Below are positions 1 to 5,964 of a stretch of 5,964 nucleotides of DNA, in pieces. Source of the DNA: Bifidobacterium breve (GTDB lineage: Bacteria > Actinomycetota > Actinomycetes > Mycobacteriales > Mycobacteriaceae); contig CALQLM010000093.1 in the NCBI GenBank assembly GCA_943331415.1, positions 1 through 5,964 of the forward strand. The letters run 5' to 3'. The notes below the pieces were generated by a model. It saw nothing but the letters and a program-made list of their open reading frames with translations. It did not search any database and was not told where the DNA came from. The translations under genes and the position numbers were made by a program. The first letter of the stretch is position 1, and each line of letters opens with the position of its first letter.

Positions 1-173
1 AGCACGCCGTCGTACTGCACCCGGGACCCATGCTGCGCGGTATGGAAATCTCCTTCTCGGTCGCGGATTCGCCGCAGTCCGCTGTCCTGCAGCAGGTGTC
101 CAACGGAGTGCATGTCCGGATGGCGGTGCTGTTCCATCTGATGGTCGGCACGGACGAGGCGGTGAGCGTATGA
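1..173 (+). CDS. pyrB: Aspartate carbamoyltransferase, C-terminal fragment (truncated by window edge)
   Basis: The frame is open from base 3 to the TGA at 171-173 and gives the last 56 residues of the catalytic chain. PyrB joins carbamoyl phosphate to aspartate to form N-carbamoyl aspartate in the cytoplasm, the committed step of pyrimidine synthesis. The visible stretch begins [16 protein letters not shown]. The HPGP-x-x-RG-x-EI pattern is the conserved loop near the C-terminus of bacterial ATCases that helps bind the substrates. The following segment, [20 protein letters not shown], is the typical last long helix, with the Q-x-x-NG-x-x-x-RMA-x-L signature. A Leu sits where many ATCases have Asn in HPGP-x-N-RG; I recall the same in mycobacterial homologues. 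The stop overlaps the pyrC start by ATGA. The N-terminal carbamoyl-phosphate domain lies upstream of the window. The identification is firm although only a fragment is present. Confidence 0.95.
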   Translation, partial: HAVVLHPGPMLRGMEISFSVADSPQSAVLQQVSNGVHVRMAVLFHLMVGTDEAVSV

Positions 174-1483
174 CGAATCCGATGCCCGGCCCGGTCCTGA
201 TCAAAGGTGTCCGGCTTTACGGCGAGGGTGACCAGGTTGACGTCCTGGTCACCGATGGTCAGATCACGAAGATCGGTCCTGCGCTCACTGCCGGTGATGA
301 CACCGAGGTGATCGACGCGGTCGGTCAGGTGCTGCTGCCCGGCCTGGTGGACCTGCACACCCATCTTCGCGAACCGGGTCGGGAGTACGCCGAGGATATC
401 GAAACCGGTTCGGCGGCAGCGGCTCTTGGTGGCTACACCGCGGTGTTCGCGATGGCCAACACCGATCCGGTCGCCGACAGCACGGTCGTCACCGACCACG
501 TCTGGCAGCGCGGCCAGCAGGTCGGTCTGTGCGATGTGCATCCGGTCGGTGCGGTGACGGTGGGACTCGAGGGCCGCCAACTCACCGAGATGGGGCTGAT
601 GGCTGCCGGTTTGGCACAGGTGCGTCTGTTCTCCGACGACGGGCTGTGCGTGCACGACCCGCTGGTGATGCGGCGAGCACTGGAGTACGCGGCCGGTCTG
701 GGCGTGCTGATCGCCCAGCATGCCGAGGAACCCCGACTCACGGTGGGCGCTGTGGCCCACGAAGGGCCTGCCGCCGCCCGTTTGGGACTCGCGGGCTGGC
801 CACGGGCGGCAGAGGAATCGATCGTCGCACGCGATGCGCTGCTGGCCCGCGATGCCGGTGCGCGCGTCCACATCTGCCACGCCTCAACCGCGGGTACGGT
901 CGAGATTCTGAAATGGGCTAAGCAGCAAGGGATTTCGATCACCGCCGAGGTAACGCCGCATCACCTCATGCTCGACGACAGCAGGCTTGCCAGCTACGAC
1001 GGACGCAACCGGGTGAATCCGCCGCTGCGCGAAGAGTCCGATGTGCTCGCGCTGCGCCGAGCGCTGGCAGACGGTGTGATCGACTGTGTGGCCACCGATC
1101 ACGCGCCGCATGCCGAGCACGAGAAGAACTGTGAATTCGCGGTCGCCCGGCCCGGCATGCTGGGCCTGCAGACTGCACTGTCGGTGGTGGTGTCGACCAT
1201 GGTGGCGCCGGGTCTGCTCGACTGGCGGGGCGTGGCACGGGTGATGAGCGAGAACCCGGCCCGCATCGTCGGCCTTGACGACCACGGCCGCCCACTCGAA
1301 GTCGGCGAACCGGCCAATCTCACGGTGGTCGATCCGGAGGCCACCTGGACTGTCACCGGTGCCGCCCTGGCCAGCCGTTCGGCGAACACGCCCTACGAGG
1401 CGATGACGCTGCCGGCCGCGGTGACCGCGACGCTGCTGCGCGGCAGGATCACCGCCCGCAACGGCCAGGCGAACCGGGTATGA
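170..1483 (+). CDS. pyrC: Dihydroorotase, class I
   Basis: A 437-residue amidohydrolase that reversibly cyclises N-carbamoyl-L-aspartate to L-dihydroorotate in the cytoplasm. The first ~55 residues and the last ~60 form the small beta-sandwich typical of the superfamily; the metal-binding TIM barrel lies between. Visible active-site elements are [10 protein letters not shown] (His63, His65, Arg67), MANTDP (Asn97), FSDDG (Asp156/157, the acidic ligand used in class I enzymes in place of carboxylated lysine), QHAEE (His184), ICHAS (His237), RVNPPLR (Asn283) and ATDHAPH (Asp310, the catalytic Asp). All expected residues are present, so it should be active. The length is close to the mycobacterial enzyme (about 430). 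The ATG at 170 overlaps the pyrB TGA as ATGA, and a weak GAGG at 156-159 lies 10 bases before it. Met5 at 182 is a possible alternative start. The overlap implies translational coupling with pyrB. Confidence 0.97.
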   Translation: MTNPMPGPVLIKGVRLYGEGDQVDVLVTDGQITKIGPALTAGDDTEVIDAVGQVLLPGLVDLHTHLREPGREYAEDIETGSAAAALGGYTAVFAMANTDPVADSTVVTDHVWQRGQQVGLCDVHPVGAVTVGLEGRQLTEMGLMAAGLAQVRLFSDDGLCVHDPLVMRRALEYAAGLGVLIAQHAEEPRLTVGAVAHEGPAAARLGLAGWPRAAEESIVARDALLARDAGARVHICHASTAGTVEILKWAKQQGISITAEVTPHHLMLDDSRLASYDGRNRVNPPLREESDVLALRRALADGVIDCVATDHAPHAEHEKNCEFAVARPGMLGLQTALSVVVSTMVAPGLLDWRGVARVMSENPARIVGLDDHGRPLEVGEPANLTVVDPEATWTVTGAALASRSANTPYEAMTLPAAVTATLLRGRITARNGQANRV

Positions 1484-1499
1484 ACCGGGTGGTCGGCAC

Positions 1500-2066
1500 G
1501 TGAACACCGGCACCGCCATCTCGACCTACATCTTCGGCTTCGTCGTCGTAATCCTCATCGGCGTGGCGATTCGTCGGATGCTGCATGGCTGGCGGGGACG
1601 GGCCCAGCGGCAGACCGAATTGATCGGCACGTTGCCGACGATGCCCGATCTGGTCGGCTCGGCCGTCATCGCACCCACGCGTGGGCTTTACGTGGGAAGC
1701 ACGCTGGCGCCCAACTGGCTGGAACGGGTGGCGGCCGGTGACCTTGGTTATCGGTCGAAGGCTGTGCTGACCCGCTACCCGGAGGGCATCCTGCTGGAGC
1801 GCTCCGGGGCGAGCCCGATATGGATCCCGGAGGAATCGCTGATCGGCGTCCGTGCCGAGCGGGCTCTGGCCGGCAAGGTGATCCCCGGCGCACGCACTCG
1901 CGCCGAGACCCCCGGCGGAATTCTCGTGCTGCGTTGGCGCCTGCCCTCGGGTACTGAGATCGACACCGGCTTCCGTGGCGACGACCGCCGGGGATACGGC
2001 GCGTGGACGTCGTCTCACGACAGGCAGACACCGTCGTCTCACGACAGGCAGAAAGGAGAAGCGTGA
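1500..2066 (+). CDS. Membrane-anchored PH-like domain protein, Rv1382 family, function unknown
   Basis: This 188-residue protein occupies the position of M. tuberculosis Rv1382 between pyrC and carA. Residues about 6-24 ([18 protein letters not shown]) form one hydrophobic segment. It is followed by the basic stretch [14 protein letters not shown], so the positive-inside rule predicts a short outer N-terminus and a cytoplasmic C-terminal body. There is no signal-peptidase or lipobox motif. Residues ~50-160 ([54 protein letters not shown]) read as the alternating beta strands of a small PH-like fold; this is inferred from family annotation I recall and from pattern. The last 19 residues hold SSHDRQ twice and come from a tandem DNA repeat, so they are probably not part of the fold. 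GTG 1500 is the only reasonable start: it lies 16 bases after the pyrC stop, and the ATG at 1480 reads only seven codons. The stop overlaps the carA start (GTGA). Its location suggests co-expression with pyrimidine genes, but no function can be assigned. Confidence 0.85.
   Translation: MNTGTAISTYIFGFVVVILIGVAIRRMLHGWRGRAQRQTELIGTLPTMPDLVGSAVIAPTRGLYVGSTLAPNWLERVAAGDLGYRSKAVLTRYPEGILLERSGASPIWIPEESLIGVRAERALAGKVIPGARTRAETPGGILVLRWRLPSGTEIDTGFRGDDRRGYGAWTSSHDRQTPSSHDRQKGEA
2008..2052 (+). repeat. Tandem direct repeat, 2 copies, with internal palindromes
   Basis: Bases 2008-2028 and 2032-2052 are identical over 21 bases, giving a 24-base period with only the 3-base spacer differing (CAC, then AAG). 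Each copy contains GTCGTCTCACGAC (2009-2021 and 2033-2045), a 5-base inverted repeat around CTC that could form a small hairpin or a dyad for a protein. The period is a multiple of three. The array therefore stays open in the membrane-protein frame, where it encodes SSHDRQ twice, and in the carA frame, where it would read VVSRQA twice; the third forward frame is also open. The array ends beside the carA ribosome-binding site. I found no further copy elsewhere in the window. It may be a recent local duplication or a copy of a dispersed mycobacterial repeat. Confidence 0.9.
2052..2058 (+). promoter_or_regulatory. Ribosome-binding site of carA
   Basis: AAAGGAG is the best Shine-Dalgarno match near the carA start. 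It ends 4 bases before the GTG at 2063, a slightly short spacing. It supports GTG 2063 over the upstream in-frame GTG at 2003, which has no comparable site. It overlaps the last base of the tandem repeat and the last codons of the membrane-protein gene, so ribosomes finishing that gene pass over it. Confidence 0.75.
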
Positions 2067-3190
2067 CTGCACACAAGGCCGTCCTGGTACTGGAGGACGG
2101 GCGCGTCTACACCGGGACCGCCTTCGGCGCGACCGGTCAGACTCTGGGCGAAGCGGTGTTCTCCACCGGCATGTCCGGGTACCAGGAGACCCTGACCGAC
2201 CCGAGCTATCACCGCCAGATCGTGGTCGCCACCGCGCCTCAGATCGGTAACACCGGCTGGAACCAGCAGGATGCTGAGAGTCGCGGTGACCAGATCTGGG
2301 TGGCCGGTTACGTGGTCCGGGATCCCTCGCCACGGGTGTCCAACTGGCGGGCCACCGGCTCACTCGACGACGAACTGATACGCCAGGGCATCGTCGGGAT
2401 CGCCGGTGTCGACACCCGCGCGATCGTGCGTCACCTGCGCACCCGAGGGTCGATGCGGGCTGGTGTGTTCTCGGGCACGGCACTGGCTGACGAGGCGGAA
2501 ATGGTGCGCCGGGTCTGCGATCAGCCCGCCATGCTCGGCGCGGATCTCTGCGGCGAAGTCAGCACCGATCAGAGCTATATCGTGGAACCGCAAGGGCCGC
2601 AGCGCTTCACCGTCGCCGCTCTTGACCTCGGGATCAAGACCAATACTCCGCGCAACTTCGCGCTGCGGGGGATTCGCACGCACGTCCTTCCCTCCTCGGC
2701 GACCTTCCAGCAGATCGCTGATCTCGCACCGGACGGTGTGTTCCTATCCAATGGTCCAGGTGATCCCGCCACAGCCGACCGCGTCGTCGGTGTCACCCGC
2801 GAAATCCTCGGTGCGGGGATCCCTCTGTTCGGGATCTGTTTCGGCAACCAGATCCTCGGCCGTGCACTGGGCCGTTCCACCTACAAGATGGTGTTCGGCC
2901 ATCGCGGCATCAATGTGCCGGTGATCGACCATGGCACCGGACGGGTGGCGGTCACCGCGCAGAACCATGGCTTTGCACTCGAGGGTGAGGCCGGTGAGGT
3001 GTTCAACACCGACTTCGGACCGGCAGTCGTCAGCCATACCTGCGCCAACGATGGTGTGGTCGAGGGCGTCAAACTCGTCGACGGCCGAGCCTTCTCGGTG
3101 CAGTACCACCCGGAAGCCGCCGCCGGCCCGCATGACGCCAACTACCTCTTCGACCAGTTCGTCGAACTGATGGACAGGAGAGACCGTTAA
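2063..3190 (+). CDS. carA: Carbamoyl-phosphate synthetase small (glutaminase) subunit
   Basis: CarA hydrolyses glutamine and passes ammonia through a tunnel to CarB for carbamoyl phosphate synthesis, feeding both pyrimidine and arginine pathways. The 375-residue protein has the CarA-specific N-terminal domain (about 1-180, with [20 protein letters not shown] and [15 protein letters not shown]) followed by a class I glutamine amidotransferase domain (about 183-372). Nucleophile Cys259 sits in FGICFGNQ, and His349 and Glu351 sit in VQYHPEA, completing the triad. FLSNGPGDP (~227-235), which helps form the oxyanion hole and glutamine site, is intact, as is AQNHGFA. GTG 2063 is chosen because it has AAAGGAG just upstream, overlaps the preceding stop as GTGA, and gives the normal family length with a beta strand (KAVLVLEDG) near the start. 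The in-frame GTG at 2003 would add 20 residues made mostly of translated tandem repeat. The TAA at 3188-3190 abuts the carB ATG. Confidence 0.97.
   Translation: MTAHKAVLVLEDGRVYTGTAFGATGQTLGEAVFSTGMSGYQETLTDPSYHRQIVVATAPQIGNTGWNQQDAESRGDQIWVAGYVVRDPSPRVSNWRATGSLDDELIRQGIVGIAGVDTRAIVRHLRTRGSMRAGVFSGTALADEAEMVRRVCDQPAMLGADLCGEVSTDQSYIVEPQGPQRFTVAALDLGIKTNTPRNFALRGIRTHVLPSSATFQQIADLAPDGVFLSNGPGDPATADRVVGVTREILGAGIPLFGICFGNQILGRALGRSTYKMVFGHRGINVPVIDHGTGRVAVTAQNHGFALEGEAGEVFNTDFGPAVVSHTCANDGVVEGVKLVDGRAFSVQYHPEAAAGPHDANYLFDQFVELMDRRDR
3176..3180 (+). promoter_or_regulatory. Ribosome-binding site of carB
   Basis: AGGAG lies inside the last codons of carA, 10 bases before the carB ATG at 3191. It is the only good Shine-Dalgarno match there. 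Because the carA TAA directly abuts the ATG, coupled re-initiation is likely, which would help keep the two subunits in balance. Confidence 0.7.
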
Positions 3191-5964
3191 ATGCCTCGCA
3201 GAACCGACCTGAACCACGTCCTGGTTATCGGATCCGGCCCGATCGTGATCGGGCAGGCCTGTGAGTTCGACTACTCCGGCACCCAGGCCTGCCGCGTGTT
3301 GCGTGCCGAAGGTCTGACGGTGAGTTTGGTCAACTCCAATCCGGCCACGATCATGACCGATCCGGAATACGCCGACAACACCTACGTCGAACCCATCACA
3401 GCAGAGTTCGTGGAGAAGGTGATCGCCCAGCAGGCGGCCCGCGGCACCCCGATTGACGCATTGCTGGCCACTCTCGGCGGTCAGACTGCACTGAACACCG
3501 CTGTCGCACTCTATGAGAACGGGGCGCTCGACCGCTACGACGTGGAACTGATCGGCGCTGACTTCGAGGCAATTCAGCGCGGCGAGGACCGGCAGAAGTT
3601 CAAGGACATCGTCGCGAAGGTCGGAGGCGAATCTGCCCGTAGCGCCGTGTGTTACACGATGGCGGAGGTGCGCGAGACCGTCGCGGAGTTGGGATTGCCG
3701 GTCGTGGTGCGGCCGTCGTTCACGATGGGTGGACTCGGGTCCGGAATGGCGCAGTCGCTCGAGGACGTCGAACGCATGGCCGGGGAGGGGCTCACGGCCT
3801 CGCCGTCGGCGAATGTGCTGATCGAGGAATCGATTTATGGCTGGAAGGAATACGAACTCGAGTTGATGCGGGACAGCAATGACAACGTCGTTGTGGTCTG
3901 CTCGATCGAGAACCTCGACCCGATGGGTGTGCACACCGGTGACTCGGTGACGGTGGCACCGGCGATGACCCTGACCGACCGCGAATACCAGACCATGCGC
4001 GACCTCGGTATCGCGATCCTGCGGGAAGTCGGTGTCGACACCGGCGGCTGCAACATCCAGTTCGCCGTCGACCCGAAGGACGGCCGGCTCGTCGTCATCG
4101 AGATGAACCCTCGGGTGTCGCGGTCGAGCGCGCTGGCGTCGAAGGCCACCGGTTTCCCGATCGCCAAGATCGCCGCCAAGCTCGCCATTGGCTACACCCT
4201 CGACGAGATCATCAACGACATCACCAAGGAAACCCCGGCCTGCTTCGAACCGACCCTGGACTACGTGGTGGTGAAGGCGCCCCGGTTCGCCTTCGAGAAG
4301 TTCCCCGGTGCGGATCCCACGCTGACCACCACGATGAAGTCGGTGGGCGAGGCGATGTCGTTGGGCCGCAACTTCATCGAGGCACTGGGCAAAGTGATGC
4401 GCTCCCTGGAGACCACCCGAACCGGCTTTTGGACCGCACCCGATGAGGATGGGTGGGTCGAGGATGTTCTGACACGGTTGCGCACTCCCACCGAGGGTCG
4501 GCTGTATGACATCGAACTCGCGCTGCGGATGGGTGCCAGTGTCGAGCAGGTTTCCGAGGCCTCGGCAGTGGATCCCTGGTTCGTCGAACAGATCAACACC
4601 GTGGTGCGGCTTCGCGCGGAACTGCTCGAGGCTCCCGTCCTCGATGGCACCCTGCTGCGGCGCGCCAAGCACAACGGACTCTCTGATCGCCAGATCGCGG
4701 CATTGCGCCCCGAATTGGCGGGGGAGACCGGTGTGCGGTCGCTGCGGCAGCGACTCGGTATCCATCCGGTGTTCAAAACCGTGGATACCTGCGCCGCGGA
4801 ATTCGAGGCCAAGACGCCGTACCACTACTCAAGCTACGAACTCGATCCGGCGGCCGAGACCGAGGTCGCACCCCAGACCGAGAAACCCAAGGTGCTCATC
4901 CTGGGGTCCGGGCCGAACCGGATCGGGCAGGGCATCGAATTCGACTACAGCTGTGTGCACGCCGCCACCACGCTGAGTGACGTCGGTTTTGAGACCGTCA
5001 TGATCAACTGCAACCCCGAAACCGTCTCGACCGACTACGACACCGCCGATCGGCTCTACTTCGAACCGCTGACGTTTGAGGACGTTCTCGAGGTTTTCCA
5101 TGCCGAATCCCGTTCCGGTGCAGGTGGTCCCGGCGTGGTAGGCGTGATCGTCCAACTCGGTGGGCAGACACCGCTAGGGCTCGCCCAGCGGCTGGCCGAT
5201 GCTGGCGTGCCGATCGTCGGGACCCGACCCGAGGCCATTGATCTGGCCGAGGATCGTGGCAGGTTCGGCCAGGTGCTGATCAACGCCGGGCTCCCCGCGC
5301 CGAAGTTCGGCACCGCCACCAGTTTTGAGGAGGCTCGGGAGATCGCCGCGACGATCGGATACCCGGTGCTGGTGCGACCGTCCTATGTGTTGGGCGGTCG
5401 AGGGATGGAGATCGTCTACGACGAGAAGACCCTGCACGGCTACATCACCCGTGCCACGCAACTCTCACCCGACCATCCGGTTCTGGTCGACCGCTTCCTC
5501 GAGGACGCCATCGAGATCGACGTCGACGCCCTGTGTGACGGCACCGAGGTGTACATCGGCGGGGTAATGGAGCACATCGAGGAGGCCGGCATTCATTCCG
5601 GCGACTCGGCCTGCGCACTGCCGCCGGTTACCCTGGGCCGCAGCGATATCGAAGCCGTACGTCGCGCCACCGAAGCCATTGCGCACGGGGTCGGTGTCGT
5701 CGGACTGCTCAATGTCCAGTACGCGCTCAAGGACGATGTCCTCTATGTGCTCGAGGCCAACCCGCGGGCCAGCCGGACCGTGCCATTCGTCTCGAAGGCC
5801 ACCGCGGTACCGCTGGCCAAAGCGTGCGCACGAATCATGCTGGGCGCCAGCATCGCTCAGCTTCGGAAGGAGGGCATGCTGGTGGCAAGCGGCGACGGTT
5901 CCAACCCGGATCCGGACGCGCCGATCGCGGTCAAAGAGGCGGTGTTGCCGTTCCGCCGATTCCG
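3191..5964 (+). CDS. carB: Carbamoyl-phosphate synthetase large subunit (3' end beyond window)
   Basis: The frame from ATG 3191 is open without interruption to the window edge, giving 924 residues; full mycobacterial CarB is about 1115. CarB makes carbamoyl phosphate from bicarbonate, ammonia supplied by CarA and two ATP. The two homologous halves are both visible. The first begins [20 protein letters not shown] (~10-29). Its ATP-grasp carboxyphosphate site has EDR (Arg134), [14 protein letters not shown] (Arg174), WKEYE (~218-222), and metal ligands Gln290, Glu304 and Asn306. An oligomerisation region follows at ~405-555. The second half begins [20 protein letters not shown] (~568-587). Its carbamate-phosphorylating site has EDR (Arg689), [17 protein letters not shown] (Arg729), [19 protein letters not shown], and Gln843, Glu855 and Asn857. 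All core catalytic residues are present. The C-terminal MGS-like domain, which usually senses UMP and ornithine, is cut off, so its regulation cannot be read here. The gene starts immediately after the carA stop, consistent with one heterodimeric enzyme. Confidence 0.98.
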   Translation, partial: MPRRTDLNHVLVIGSGPIVIGQACEFDYSGTQACRVLRAEGLTVSLVNSNPATIMTDPEYADNTYVEPITAEFVEKVIAQQAARGTPIDALLATLGGQTALNTAVALYENGALDRYDVELIGADFEAIQRGEDRQKFKDIVAKVGGESARSAVCYTMAEVRETVAELGLPVVVRPSFTMGGLGSGMAQSLEDVERMAGEGLTASPSANVLIEESIYGWKEYELELMRDSNDNVVVVCSIENLDPMGVHTGDSVTVAPAMTLTDREYQTMRDLGIAILREVGVDTGGCNIQFAVDPKDGRLVVIEMNPRVSRSSALASKATGFPIAKIAAKLAIGYTLDEIINDITKETPACFEPTLDYVVVKAPRFAFEKFPGADPTLTTTMKSVGEAMSLGRNFIEALGKVMRSLETTRTGFWTAPDEDGWVEDVLTRLRTPTEGRLYDIELALRMGASVEQVSEASAVDPWFVEQINTVVRLRAELLEAPVLDGTLLRRAKHNGLSDRQIAALRPELAGETGVRSLRQRLGIHPVFKTVDTCAAEFEAKTPYHYSSYELDPAAETEVAPQTEKPKVLILGSGPNRIGQGIEFDYSCVHAATTLSDVGFETVMINCNPETVSTDYDTADRLYFEPLTFEDVLEVFHAESRSGAGGPGVVGVIVQLGGQTPLGLAQRLADAGVPIVGTRPEAIDLAEDRGRFGQVLINAGLPAPKFGTATSFEEAREIAATIGYPVLVRPSYVLGGRGMEIVYDEKTLHGYITRATQLSPDHPVLVDRFLEDAIEIDVDALCDGTEVYIGGVMEHIEEAGIHSGDSACALPPVTLGRSDIEAVRRATEAIAHGVGVVGLLNVQYALKDDVLYVLEANPRASRTVPFVSKATAVPLAKACARIMLGASIAQLRKEGMLVASGDGSNPDPDAPIAVKEAVLPFRRF

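Noticed and set aside
529..921. An alternative + strand frame inside pyrC
   Set aside because: The pyrC frame has all metal and substrate residues across this stretch. The alternative product is Arg/Gly-rich and lacks any motif.
1480..1503. ATG overlapping the pyrC stop (ATGA at 1480) as a start for the next gene
   Set aside because: Its frame reaches TGA after seven codons and is not the frame of the downstream protein, so GTG 1500 is used instead.
2009..2045. Possible intrinsic terminator or riboswitch before carA
   Set aside because: The stems are only five bases with three-base loops, there is no T-tract, and the region is coding. Nothing resembles a PyrR-binding attenuator or known riboswitch.
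1449..2483. A 344-codon minus-strand open frame spanning the pyrC end, the membrane-protein gene and the carA start
   Set aside because: It is Arg/Pro/Ser-rich shadow translation across three genes with no recognisable motif; it is an artefact of GC-biased codon use.
2744..4825. A 693-codon open frame on the minus strand, opposite carA and carB
   Set aside because: It lies fully antisense to two well-identified essential genes. Its composition (rich in H, R, G and D, no recognisable domain) is that expected from the complement of high-GC codons, where third-position G/C bias removes stops. No ribosome-binding site or family resemblance was seen.
3218..4950. Similar DNA at the starts of the two carB halves, as a possible repeat element
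   Set aside because: It reflects the ancient internal duplication found in all CarB proteins, not a recent repeat.
3191..5964. Possible frameshift or break in carB
   Set aside because: I translated the frame line by line. It is uninterrupted and matches CarB throughout; it is incomplete only because the window ends.

Overview
The window is a high-GC actinobacterial segment, very probably from a non-tuberculous Mycobacterium (Mycolicibacterium-type). The proteins closely resemble, from memory and not from a search, the M. tuberculosis pyrimidine operon pyrR-pyrB-pyrC-Rv1382-carA-carB. GTG starts, tight gene packing and strong G/C preference at third codon positions agree with this.

All genes lie on the + strand with almost no intergenic space. 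In order they are: the last 56 codons of pyrB (aspartate carbamoyltransferase); complete pyrC (dihydroorotase, overlapping pyrB by ATGA); a complete gene for a small membrane-anchored protein of the Rv1382 family, which probably carries a PH-like domain; complete carA (glutaminase subunit of carbamoyl-phosphate synthetase, overlapping the previous gene by GTGA); and carB (synthetase subunit), which starts directly after the carA stop and runs off the right edge after 924 codons. No gap exceeds 16 bases. No promoter, terminator, RNA gene, mobile element or CRISPR is visible. The operon promoter and any PyrR attenuator would lie upstream of the window.

The enzymes form one pathway. CarA and CarB make carbamoyl phosphate from glutamine, bicarbonate and ATP. 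PyrB condenses it with aspartate, and PyrC cyclises carbamoyl aspartate to dihydroorotate on the way to UMP. The membrane protein between pyrC and carA has no known pathway role.

This is mostly ordinary housekeeping sequence. The one local oddity is a tandem duplication (period 24 bases, 21-base identical core, each copy holding a 13-base imperfect palindrome). It forms the 3' end of the membrane-protein gene and lies just upstream of the carA ribosome-binding site. It extends the membrane protein with a repetitive tail and creates an in-frame upstream GTG that could mislead carA start calling. No new biological system is evident.
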